Below, in pieces: positions 1 through 7,496 of a DNA stretch of 64,000 nucleotides. The position numbers and the translations under genes are program-made. The stretch comes from Pseudomonas sp. TH43 (GTDB lineage Bacteria; Pseudomonadota; Gammaproteobacteria; Pseudomonadales; Pseudomonadaceae): the NCBI RefSeq assembly GCF_016650635.1, contig NZ_JAEKFI010000004.1, positions 124,001 to 188,000 of the forward strand, written 5' to 3'. Below the pieces are notes generated by a model that made no database searches, was not told the DNA's origin, and saw only the letters and a program-made list of their open reading frames with translations. Positions within the stretch are counted from its first letter, which is position 1, and each line of letters begins with the position of its first letter.

Positions 1-248
1 TGCACTTGCAGTTGTTTGAGTTGCTCGGCGATCAATCGCGCGTGGGGCGCCAGTGAAAGCGCCATCGCTGTCGGTTGTGGTTCGCGATGACTGCGGTCGA
101 ATAACAAATAACCGAGCTCGGCCTCAAGGTTGCCGATGCCCATGCTGACCGCCGACGGGACTTTACCCAACGCCCGAGCGGCAGCCGAAAACGAGCCGCG
201 TTCGATCACGGCCAGAAAGAGTTGAATGCTGTCGCTGTTGAAATTCAC
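1..248 (-). CDS. LysR-family transcriptional regulator (N-terminal part, cut by window edge)
   Basis: The frame reads leftward from a GTG start (complement of 246-248) and is still open at base 1, giving about 82 residues. The segment FLAVIERGSFSAAARALG, followed by a PSAVS helix and a LFDRS wing, is the winged helix-turn-helix of LysR regulators; the effector-binding domain lies outside the window. It is divergent from the PACE efflux gene, with about 137 bases between the starts. This is the arrangement of aceR/aceI in Acinetobacter, where the LysR protein activates the pump, so a local activator role is inferred. No ATG start is available near this point. Confidence 0.85.
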   Translation of the reverse strand, partial: MNFNSDSIQLFLAVIERGSFSAAARALGKVPSAVSMGIGNLEAELGYLLFDRSHREPQPTAMALSLAPHARLIAEQLKQLQV

Positions 249-385
249 TTGGTTAACCTGTCAATGCATCTATCTATCAGAGAAACTGAAAGTAGCTGAC
301 TTTTTCTGTCAGACCTATTGAAGCTATCTTTCGCCGCCTCCGCCAGCCCCGCTGGCCATTGATTCGACGAAAAGAGGCAATCTGC

Positions 386-826
386 ATGCAAGGCGTTAAA
401 CGCAAAGTGGTTTACGTGTCGCTCTATGAAATCATCGGCATGAGCTTTTCCGCCCTCGGTCTGGCGCTGTTGTCCGGCACCTCGCCGGGCAGCACCGGGC
501 CATTGGCAGTGATCATCACCACCATCGCCGTGACCTGGAATTTCATCTACACCTCACTGTTCGAGCAGTGGGAAAGTCGCCAGCCATCGCGCACCCGCAC
601 CGTAAAACGGCGCATCGCCCACGCTGTTGGTTTTCAACTGACGCTGATCGTGTTTCTGATTCCGCTGATCGCGTGGTGGATGAACATCAGTCTGGTGCAG
701 GCGTTCCTGCTTGATCTGGCGTTGATCATTTTTATCCCGTGCTACACGTTTGCGTTCAACTGGCTGTTTGACCGGATTTTCGGTTTGCCGGCCTCGGCGT
801 TACCGGATGCAGCGACAGCGGCATAA
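386..826 (+). CDS. PACE-family proton-coupled biocide efflux transporter (AceI-like)
   Basis: A 146-residue protein with four hydrophobic segments at about 8-30, 38-60, 78-100 and 105-128, built as two bacterial transmembrane pair units. Family marks are visible: Glu15 in helix 1 (VSLYEIIGM), which matches the essential Glu15 of AceI, the WN..Y...FE signature near 50-60, and its second-half counterpart YTFAFNWLFD. PACE proteins export chlorhexidine and similar cationic biocides across the inner membrane. I chose the internal ATG because AGAGG lies 8-12 bases before it and the length then equals the family norm; the frame is open nine codons upstream. It is divergent from a LysR gene, its likely regulator. 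Confidence 0.9.
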   Translation: MQGVKRKVVYVSLYEIIGMSFSALGLALLSGTSPGSTGPLAVIITTIAVTWNFIYTSLFEQWESRQPSRTRTVKRRIAHAVGFQLTLIVFLIPLIAWWMNISLVQAFLLDLALIIFIPCYTFAFNWLFDRIFGLPASALPDAATAA

Positions 827-857
827 ATCGTTAATTCGTAAACAGATATTGCAAAAA

Positions 858-887
858 ATCAGCGGTTTAGCCGATAAAACCGCTGAT
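858..887. terminator. Inverted repeat after the PACE gene, possible terminator
   Basis: ATCAGCGGTTT pairs perfectly with AAACCGCTGAT across an 8-base loop, 31 bases after the PACE stop codon. The strand downstream on the plus side is only moderately T-rich. On the minus side the stem is followed by six T residues, so termination may work better in that direction. Confidence 0.5.
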
Positions 888-952
888 ATTCACAATCCGC
901 GAACTCCGATAGCAGGCTAAGCTTTTCCATCAATAAAAAATGGATCAGCCTC

Positions 953-2377
953 ATGACCGCTCACGCACCCGCCGCCGCGCAAAGCGACGGCATCGACCCG
1001 ATTCGCTCCGCCCAGGTTTCCGCCCGCATCGACCGACTCCCCGCCGTCGCGACGATCTGGCGGTTGGTGGCGCTGCTGTCGATCGGTGGATTTTTCGAAC
1101 TCTACGATCTGTTTCAGACGGCCTATATCAGCCCCGGCCTGATTCGCGACGGCATCTTCGCCACCGGCAATCAGGGTGTGTTCGGTTTCTCCGATCAGGC
1201 AGCGTTTGCCTCGGCAACGTTCCTCGGCCTGTTCCTCGGCGCCAGCCTGCTCAGCCCGTTGGCGGATCGCTTCGGGCGCCGGGCGATTTTCACCTTCGCA
1301 CTGGTCTGGTACACCGTGGCGACGGTGTTGATGGGCATTCAGAGTTCGGCGCTGGGTATCATCGGCATGCGCTTTCTAGTGGGCATCGGTCTGGGTATCG
1401 AACTGGTGACCATCGACGCCTACCTCTCGGAACTGGTGCCCAAACGCATGCGCAGTTCGGCGTTTGCCTTCGCGTTTTTCGTGCAGTTTCTGTCGGTGCC
1501 GGCGGTGGCATTGATGTCGTGGTGGCTGGTGCCGCAAGCGCCGTTCGGCGTGTCCGGCTGGCGCTGGGTGGTATTGGCCAGTGCGGTGTTTGCGCTGTTT
1601 ATCTGGTGGCTGCGCAAGCGCCTGCCGGAGTCGCCGCGCTGGCTCGCGCAACATGGCCGGTTCGATGAAGCCACGCGGATTCTCGACGACATCGAAGCAC
1701 GATGCGTGAAGGATCACGGCAAGCCGCTGGACGCTCCTGAAACCGTGCCGGTCGATGTCGAAGGCAAGGGCCGTTTCGCCGACATCTGGCAGCCACCCTA
1801 TCGCCGTCGCGCACTGATGTTGATCGTTTTCCACGTCTTTCAGGCGATCGGCTTCTTCGGCTTCGGCAACTGGTTGCCGGCGCTGCTGTCCGGCCAGGGT
1901 GTCAGCGTTACCCATAGCCTGATGTACGCTTTCATCATCACCCTCGCCTACCCGCTCGGGCCGTTGCTGTTCGTGAAGTTCGCCAATCGCTTCGAGAACA
2001 AATGGCAGATCGTCGGCTCCGCCCTCGGCGCAATGACCTTCGGTACGTTGTTCGCCCTGCAGACCAGCGCATTCGGGCTGATCTTTTGCGGCGTGATGAT
2101 CACGTTCTGCAACGCGTGGCTGAGCTTCAGTTATCACTCGTACCAGAGCGAACTGTTCCCGACCAATATCCGCGCACGGGCAGTGGGCTTCTGCTATTCG
2201 TTCAGTCGCTTGTCGACGGTGTTCAGCAGTCTGTTGATCGGCTTTTTTCTCGACAGCTTCGGCACGCCGGGCGTGTTGGCGTTCATTGCCAGCAGCATGT
2301 TGATCGTGATGCTGACCATCGGCTGGTTCGGCCCGCGCACACGCAATCTGGCGCTGGAAAACATTGCCCATCGTTGA
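953..2377 (+). CDS. MFS transporter, sugar/organic acid:proton symporter type
   Basis: A 474-residue inner-membrane protein with about 12 hydrophobic segments. The motif between helices 2 and 3 is SPLADRFGRRAIF, the classic MFS G-x-x-x-D-R-x-G-R-R signature. A second signature, LPESPRWLAQHGR, follows helix 6 as in the sugar and aromatic acid porter families. The N-terminus has about 45 hydrophilic residues before helix 1. The substrate cannot be read from sequence and no catabolic gene adjoins it. The ATG at 953 is preceded by a weak purine-rich stretch. Confidence 0.85.
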   Translation: MTAHAPAAAQSDGIDPIRSAQVSARIDRLPAVATIWRLVALLSIGGFFELYDLFQTAYISPGLIRDGIFATGNQGVFGFSDQAAFASATFLGLFLGASLLSPLADRFGRRAIFTFALVWYTVATVLMGIQSSALGIIGMRFLVGIGLGIELVTIDAYLSELVPKRMRSSAFAFAFFVQFLSVPAVALMSWWLVPQAPFGVSGWRWVVLASAVFALFIWWLRKRLPESPRWLAQHGRFDEATRILDDIEARCVKDHGKPLDAPETVPVDVEGKGRFADIWQPPYRRRALMLIVFHVFQAIGFFGFGNWLPALLSGQGVSVTHSLMYAFIITLAYPLGPLLFVKFANRFENKWQIVGSALGAMTFGTLFALQTSAFGLIFCGVMITFCNAWLSFSYHSYQSELFPTNIRARAVGFCYSFSRLSTVFSSLLIGFFLDSFGTPGVLAFIASSMLIVMLTIGWFGPRTRNLALENIAHR

Positions 2378-2584
2378 AACCCGGTAATTGCTCCTGTACA
2401 GCAGTCAGTCATCACCTACAGGTCAATTCATCATCTTGGTCAGTGCCAAACAACTGGACGGGGGACACGGAGGCCTCCGTCCTGTGTCACGCCCTTCCCT
2501 CCGGCTCGCTACCCTACATCAGAAAATCCTGATACCTGTAAGAACTGACAGTAGTGCTGATTGAACATCGCTTGTTTAATGGGT

Positions 2585-2600
2585 CGAGTGATCACACTCG
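2585..2600. repeat. Short perfect inverted repeat before the orphan gene
   Basis: CGAGTG and CACTCG flank the loop ATCA, 29 bases upstream of the orphan gene start. It could be an operator or a leader hairpin. The remainder of the 251-base gap (2378-2628) also holds a GGAGGCCTCC palindrome near 2470 but no gene that I can support. Confidence 0.35.
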
Positions 2601-2628
2601 GGGTCACAGTCAGGATCAGGAGATAATC

Positions 2629-3012
2629 ATGGAAGCCAAATCATTCACCGGTCTTTGCAATTGCAAGTCCTCCTACAACGGAAACCCCGTCGGGAAGGAC
2701 TTTGATACAGAACAGGTTGAATTTAATCAACTTAGCTTTATAGCGACCATGGACAAACATTATGTCCAGATAGGATATGCCGCCGAAAACCTCAAGCCTG
2801 GTGAATACGATCTGGATTTTACTCCAGCTGGGGCTACTACACTGCAGTATCACAATGGAAAAACATTACTCAGATTGACCGGAACAGGGAAAGTCACCAT
2901 CGGGCCGAATCTGGATACCCAAAAAGGAACAATTGACGCCAGTTACCTTGATGATATTGGGCGGCCGATTACCTTCAAGGGTACGTTCAGTGCCAATTAC
3001 GAATTGAAGTAA
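2629..3012 (+). CDS. Hypothetical protein, AT-rich orphan
   Basis: A 127-residue protein that I do not recognise. It begins MEAKSFTGLCNCKSS, has no signal peptide or membrane segment, and is rich in alternating polar and hydrophobic stretches with many G, T and N residues, suggesting a mostly beta structure such as a small barrel. Two cysteines sit close together (CNC at 10-12). The ATG at 2629 has AGGAG at 2618-2622 seven bases upstream. The frame is open 25 codons further up, but that extension has no ribosome site. Codons are clearly more AT-rich than in the neighbours (many AAA, GAT, TTT), which suggests recent transfer. A strong terminator follows. Confidence 0.7.
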   Translation: MEAKSFTGLCNCKSSYNGNPVGKDFDTEQVEFNQLSFIATMDKHYVQIGYAAENLKPGEYDLDFTPAGATTLQYHNGKTLLRLTGTGKVTIGPNLDTQKGTIDASYLDDIGRPITFKGTFSANYELK

Positions 3013-3030
3013 CAGGTGCAAGTAATAAAA

Positions 3031-3060
3031 CAAGGGCAGTCGCAACTGCCCTTGGTTGTT
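3031..3060 (+). terminator. Rho-independent terminator of the orphan gene
   Basis: CAAGGGCAGT pairs perfectly with ACTGCCCTTG across the loop CGCA, followed by GTTGTT. It ends the orphan gene 19 bases after its stop codon. On the other strand it lies just beyond the convergent chemoreceptor gene. Confidence 0.8.
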
Positions 3061-3088
3061 AGAAAATGACCCTCACGATTTCAGAGCA

Positions 3089-4408
3089 TCAATTCAACTG
3101 CAACGTCTCATTGAACTGACTGATCGCATCCACCACATGCCGTGAACCCTGCTGGATTTCCTGAATCACCGCCCCCGCCTCGTTGGCCAACTCCACCCCA
3201 AGCCCGGTGCGGCTCAAACTCGATTGCATGCTCGACACCGCACTCAACGACAAATCATGGTTCTTGCGCACCACGTCGACAATCTCCAGCGTCGCCTGAC
3301 TGGTTCGTGCCGCGAGGCTGCGCACCTCGTCCGCGACCACCGCAAACCCGCGCCCGTGTTCGCCGGCCCGCGCCGCTTCGATCGCGGCGTTGAGCGCCAG
3401 CAAGTTGGTCTGATCGGCAATGCCGCGAATGGTCTGAACGATGGTGCCGATGATGTCCGACTGTTTGCTCACCGCATCGATGCTCACGGCGGCTTCGTTG
3501 AGGTCGCGGGAAATGTCCTGGATGATCTGCACCGTCTGCTGCACGACTTGCGAGCCTTTCTGCGCACAGGCGTCGTTTTGCACCGAGGTGCTGTGGGCCG
3601 ATTCGGCAGCGTTCTGCAGGGTGGTCATCTGATGGGTGATATCGCTGGCGAACTTGACCACTTTGTATAGCCGCCCTTTCGCGTCGAACAACGGGTTGTA
3701 CGAGGCCTCCAGATAAACCATCTGCCCGGACTTGTTCTTGCGCTCGAAACGATGGGAGTGATATTCGCCGCGATTGAGCGAAGCCCAGAATGCCTTGTAT
3801 TGCGCAGACTCGGCTTCTGCGCGGTGGCAAAACAGACTGTGGTGATGGCCGACGACTTCGTTGAGCGAGTACTGCATGGTTTTCAGAAAGTTGTCGTTGG
3901 CGGTGATGACATTGCCTTCAGGGGTGAATTCGATCACCGCCATCGAGCGGCTGATCGCCGCGAGCATGCTTTCTTCTTCGTGTTCCTTGTGCACTCGGGC
4001 AGTGATGTCCGATGCCACTTTGATCACACTTCTGACCTGTTTATCCGGGCCGTAAACGGGCATGTAGCTGGCTTCAAGCCAGACTTCCTTGCCAGCCTTG
4101 TTCAAGCGCAGAAACGTGCCACTGATCGGTTCGCCACGGGCCAGGTCACGCCACAACCTGGCGTATTCCTCGCTGCGGTAAAACGCTTCTTCGCAAAATA
4201 CCCGGTGATGTTTGCCGCGCACTTCCTCAGCGCTGTAGCCCATGGTCTTGCAGAAGTTTTCGTTGGCATCCAGAACGATGCCGTCAGGGCTGAATTCAAT
4301 CATTGCCATCGAGCGGCTGATCGCCGCCAACTTGGCATTGGCTTCGGTCAGGGCGCAGCTGAATCGCTCGATTTCCTGCAGGTCAGCCTTGTGATGTAGG
4401 TTGAACAT
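3089..4408 (-). CDS. Soluble PAS-PAS methyl-accepting chemotaxis protein (BdlA-like)
   Basis: A 439-residue protein without a membrane segment or signal peptide. Two PAS domains lie at about 30-135 and 150-255; each contains the RSMA(M/V)IEF entry and ends in a PAC segment with VIKVASDIT or VVKFASDIT. A short MCP signalling domain (about 265-435) carries the conserved hairpin tip DQTNLLALNAAIEAARAGE. This is the layout of BdlA from P. aeruginosa, a cytoplasmic sensor needed for biofilm dispersal (417 residues). The PAS domains may bind haem or flavin. It probably joins chemoreceptor arrays and modulates CheA or c-di-GMP enzymes. Orthology with BdlA is inferred from architecture only. Confidence 0.85.
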   Translation of the reverse strand: MFNLHHKADLQEIERFSCALTEANAKLAAISRSMAMIEFSPDGIVLDANENFCKTMGYSAEEVRGKHHRVFCEEAFYRSEEYARLWRDLARGEPISGTFLRLNKAGKEVWLEASYMPVYGPDKQVRSVIKVASDITARVHKEHEEESMLAAISRSMAVIEFTPEGNVITANDNFLKTMQYSLNEVVGHHHSLFCHRAEAESAQYKAFWASLNRGEYHSHRFERKNKSGQMVYLEASYNPLFDAKGRLYKVVKFASDITHQMTTLQNAAESAHSTSVQNDACAQKGSQVVQQTVQIIQDISRDLNEAAVSIDAVSKQSDIIGTIVQTIRGIADQTNLLALNAAIEAARAGEHGRGFAVVADEVRSLAARTSQATLEIVDVVRKNHDLSLSAVSSMQSSLSRTGLGVELANEAGAVIQEIQQGSRHVVDAISQFNETLQLN

Positions 4409-4966
4409 GGTTGTATCACCTTCCGCGCGTTCTTTTGATTTGATGAAAGTTCAGGTCTTTCAGAATCCACCACTACGTTCCACAGAACAGGCACACGCAT
4501 TCCTCCACAGGAGGAAGTTGTCAGGTGATAAATGATGATCAATCGGAGCGTCCATGCAGCAGCGCTCTAATCAAGACATCCTTCTCTTGATAGCCCGCAC
4601 GCGGGCCAGCCCTAACGCGTTGAAGAACTTCCATGTACAAGATGCTCCTTGTTGTTTCAGTGTCGGTGCCTTGGCTTGCGCACTCTGGCAGCATGAATTT
4701 GCGCACTAACCGTGCACGGTCGACATAGTTAGTTACAGAGCAGCATAGCCAGCGCAAAGCCTTGCGCAAGGCCACTAGTCGGCCAGTAGCTGGCACTTTT
4801 TGCACAAAAATCGATTCAGCGCGGGAGGTGTTGGCGGGTCTGACGCTATCGCTGGCAAGCCAGCTCCCACAGGGTTCTGCGCTATTTCAAATCAGCGCAC
4901 TATCTGTTGGAGCTGGCTTGCCAGCGATGAGGCCATTACAAACACTGCGAAAACAACAGAAATGAC
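4409..4966. other. Gene-free interval with one REP pair
   Basis: 558 bases between the chemoreceptor start and the binding-protein stop. It holds the chemoreceptor promoter region and a REP pair at 4848-4928. A short minus-strand frame at 4539-4805 has arginine-rich composition, no ribosome site and no recognisable motif, so I do not call it a gene. I see no RNA gene here. Confidence 0.6.
4848..4928. repeat. REP pair, family A (GCTGGCAAGCCAGCTCCCAC type)
   Basis: ATCGCTGGCAAGCCAGCTCC at the left and its inverted copy, ending GGCTTGCCAGCGAT, at the right face each other across about 35 bases. Each arm is itself an imperfect palindrome around TGGCAAGCCA. Further pairs of the same family lie at 38305-38387, 50581-50673, 52123-52211 and 58875-58967. 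Confidence 0.9.
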
Positions 4967-5980
4967 TTACAGACTTCCACTCACCTTGTCAGCAACTTCT
5001 CCCGGCACCCAAGGCTTCCAGACCTGCGGCTGATCACGCAAAAACGCCTCGGCCACCGCCCTTGGTTGCTGGCGTTTTTCACTCATGCCCGCCAGCGTCT
5101 GGTTGAGCAAATCAATCGGCAAATCGACCTTCTCGAAGAACGCCACCAAGTCCGGATATTGCGACTTGAACGGCGCCGACACGCCAATCGCCAGGCTCGC
5201 CGGCATTGAGCGAGTGCCCTTTGGATTCGGGTTGTTGGCATCAGCCAGGGTCTTCCAGGCCTCGGCATCAAACGCTGGTTCATCCAGTTTCACCAGTTTG
5301 AACCGCCCCAACAGTGGCGTTGGCGACCAGTAATAGAACAGCACCGGTTTGCCACGCTTGATCGACGACGCCACTTCGGCGTCCAGCGCTGCGCCGGAGC
5401 CGGTGCGGAAGTTGACGAAGCTGTCGGTCAGGGCATACGCCTTGAGCTTCTGACTGTTGACGATCTCCGAGGTCCATCCGGTCGGGCTGTTGAGGAAACG
5501 CCCACGAGTGGGGTCTTCCGGGTCGCGGAAAACATCCTTGTAGCGCGGCAGATCCGCGACCGACTTCAGCTCTGGCGCCAAAGCCTTGATGCCACGCTCG
5601 GGGTCGCCCTTGATCACGTACTCCGGCACCCACCAGCCTTCGGTCGCGCCTTTGACCGTGTCACCCAGGCCAAACACTTTGCCTTCGTTGGCCGCCTTGA
5701 CCCACGCCGGACTGCGCCCGGCCCACTCTTCGCCGATCACTTGAATGTCGTTTTTCGCCAGCGCGGCTTCCAGGCTGACAGTGCTGCCCGGCAATGTGTC
5801 GGTCGGGTAGCCGTAACCTTTTTCGACAATCACGCGCAGCACTTCAGTGATGAAACTACCGCTCTCCCAAGTGATGTCACCAAAATGAATCGGCGCAGTG
5901 TTCTCCGTCGCCGATACCGCGCCGACGCTCAGGCTCAGCGCCAGCAACGAGCCGCCGAGCAGGGTTTTGATCGATCTCAT
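4967..5980 (-). CDS. ABC transporter substrate-binding protein, glycine betaine/choline type (OpuAC fold)
   Basis: A 337-residue secreted protein. The signal peptide is about 1-24 (MRSIKTLLGGSLLALSLS, cleavage after AVSA). The mature part starts IHFGDITWESGSFITEVL, typical of OpuAC/ProX binding proteins, and has tryptophan-rich segments (EGWWVPEYV, FYYWSPTPLL) of the kind that forms an aromatic cage around quaternary amines. The frame is open about 100 codons upstream, but the ATG at 5980 follows AGAGGT and starts the signal peptide. It overlaps the sigma factor stop as ATGA, implying translational coupling. No permease or ATPase gene is adjacent, so it may serve a remote transporter or act as a sensor. 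Its ligand is not certain. Confidence 0.85.
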   Translation of the reverse strand: MRSIKTLLGGSLLALSLSVGAVSATENTAPIHFGDITWESGSFITEVLRVIVEKGYGYPTDTLPGSTVSLEAALAKNDIQVIGEEWAGRSPAWVKAANEGKVFGLGDTVKGATEGWWVPEYVIKGDPERGIKALAPELKSVADLPRYKDVFRDPEDPTRGRFLNSPTGWTSEIVNSQKLKAYALTDSFVNFRTGSGAALDAEVASSIKRGKPVLFYYWSPTPLLGRFKLVKLDEPAFDAEAWKTLADANNPNPKGTRSMPASLAIGVSAPFKSQYPDLVAFFEKVDLPIDLLNQTLAGMSEKRQQPRAVAEAFLRDQPQVWKPWVPGEVADKVSGSL

Positions 5981-6504
5981 GCAGACCTCTTGTCTTGTAG
6001 GAATTGGTTGGCGCTGTGGCGATCGCACAGCGCTTGGGTACGCGTCATGTACGCACTTACCGAACGTTGGGAGATCCCCAGTTCGGCGGCAATTTGTGGG
6101 TACGTCAGGCCGTCGATGCGCGCGAGCAGAAAGGTTGAACGGACTTTGTCCGGCAAGCGCTGCAAGCTGTGGTCGAGACGGTTGAGGGTTTGCGTCAGTT
6201 GCGCGAGCACTTCGGGCGAGGTGGCGAAATCGATCTCGACTTGCTGCGCATGACGACGCTCCAGATCGGCCCGGCGCCAACGCTGATAGAGCAGACGCTG
6301 GGCGACGGTGGTCAGCAGCGCACGAGGCTCACGGATGGCGCTCAACGCGGGAGCTTCGAGCAACTGCGCGAAGGTTTCGGCAGCGATGTCTTCGACGCTG
6401 GCTGCATCGTGCAGATGACGGCGCAGGTACAGGCAGAGCCACGGGTAGTGGGCGCGGAACAGGCTGCCAACAACCTGACGATGGGAACGCTGGGCACCGG
6501 ACAT
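5977..6504 (-). CDS. ECF (sigma-70 family) RNA polymerase sigma factor, FecI-like
   Basis: A 175-residue protein with sigma region 2 at about 15-80 (LFRAHYPWLCLYLRRHL, then DIAAETFAQLLE and PRALLTTVAQRLLYQRWRR) and region 4 at about 120-165 (LPDKVRSTFLLARIDGLTYPQIAAELGISQRSVSAYM). Such factors usually answer to a FecR-type anti-sigma protein and a TonB-dependent receptor, but neither is nearby. Instead its stop overlaps the start of a binding-protein gene by ATGA. I chose the ATG at 6504 because AGGAG precedes it by 7 bases; the frame extends 20 codons further up without one. What it controls is unknown. Confidence 0.85.
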   Translation of the reverse strand: MSGAQRSHRQVVGSLFRAHYPWLCLYLRRHLHDAASVEDIAAETFAQLLEAPALSAIREPRALLTTVAQRLLYQRWRRADLERRHAQQVEIDFATSPEVLAQLTQTLNRLDHSLQRLPDKVRSTFLLARIDGLTYPQIAAELGISQRSVSAYMTRTQALCDRHSANQFLQDKRSA

Positions 6505-6650
6505 AGGGGCTCCTGAATGAGGGGTCGCTGAATGTCCGGTGTTCCGGTGGCGCGATCGTAACAAGGCGCCTTATGCATTAATAATACTTAAAACTTATTT
6601 TTATATTACCAATAGGAATACCTGATCAAAAGATCACTGGCGGCGATGTT

Positions 6651-7442
6651 TCAGCGCAAGCGGCCATACCCCAATGCTTCAGCCTCGTGCTCATAGTCGA
6701 GGACAACCTGATAATCACCTTCGCCTGCCGGCAGCACTTCGGGCAAACCCAGTGTTCGCACCACATCAGGAAGTTCGCGCAGGGCCTGGTTCATCACTTG
6801 CCGCAGGAGTTCGACGTGCTCGTCGGTAGCGCTGGCAACCGTGATGAAAGGCAACGTCGGACTGCAAGCACTGCGCGCGAGTACCCGCAAGCCGCTGACC
6901 TCTTCAGGCGCGTGTTGCGCAAGATAGGCATAGGTGACGCTGTCGATAGCCGCCAGATCGGCACGTTGGTCGCGCAGCCAGCGCAGACTCTCGCGGTGAC
7001 CGCCACTGGTGCCGACGGCAGTGAAGAATTGACCGTCCTGTTGCAACGGCGCCAGGCGCTGGCGCAACAGGTTCATGCCACTGTTGGAGTCTTCGCTGTT
7101 GATCACCCCACGGCTGTGGCGAAATTCGCCAAGGGTTTTGCGTGAGTCATCGGCTCGGCTGAGAATCAGGCTGCAATGATTGCCGGCACTGGCGTCGGGC
7201 AGTTCGTAACGCGGGCGACCGATGACGCGCACCCGCCCCTTTAAAACTGTCATCAGCGGATAGCCGCAGGTTTGCGTGACAAGCAGAGCGGGCGACAGCC
7301 AGAGTTGAGGCAACGACAAGCCCTGAGCATTCAACCGCGTATGCCCGAGGTGTTCGAGAATGCGCGCGAGCCAACGCTCATTGGCCACGCGGATGGGCTC
7401 AGGGGCGGTATACATCAGCAGTTCGGCGTGGTGCTGGGTCAT
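6651..7442 (-). CDS. PhnD-like (phosphate/phosphonate type) substrate-binding protein without signal peptide
   Basis: A 263-residue protein with the PhnD fold: TQTCGYPLMT early, then a GVINSEDSNSGMN segment and a GGHRESLRWLRDQRADLAAIDS segment that matches the GxHxxS...G.ADxxxxD pattern of phosphonate-binding proteins. It lacks a signal peptide and any adjacent permease, so it is probably cytoplasmic or an orphan. The ATG at 7442 has CAGGAAAC about 9 bases upstream; ATGs at 7448 and 7463 are alternatives. It is encoded just downstream of the desaturase on the same strand. Specificity cannot be read from the sequence. Confidence 0.8.
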   Translation of the reverse strand: MTQHHAELLMYTAPEPIRVANERWLARILEHLGHTRLNAQGLSLPQLWLSPALLVTQTCGYPLMTVLKGRVRVIGRPRYELPDASAGNHCSLILSRADDSRKTLGEFRHSRGVINSEDSNSGMNLLRQRLAPLQQDGQFFTAVGTSGGHRESLRWLRDQRADLAAIDSVTYAYLAQHAPEEVSGLRVLARSACSPTLPFITVASATDEHVELLRQVMNQALRELPDVVRTLGLPEVLPAGEGDYQVVLDYEHEAEALGYGRLR

Positions 7443-7496
7443 ACACATGTTTCCTGACAACAAATTTCCAACTGTAGGGGCGGCGGTGTTCTTGGG

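Noticed and set aside
4539..4805. An 88-codon minus-strand frame in the gap before the chemoreceptor.
   Set aside because: No ribosome site, no homologous motif and atypical composition; probably chance.
5981..6280. N-terminal extension of the binding-protein frame by about 100 codons.
   Set aside because: The extension lies opposite nothing useful, covers the sigma factor gene in another frame, and lacks a signal peptide; the internal ATG begins a clear one.
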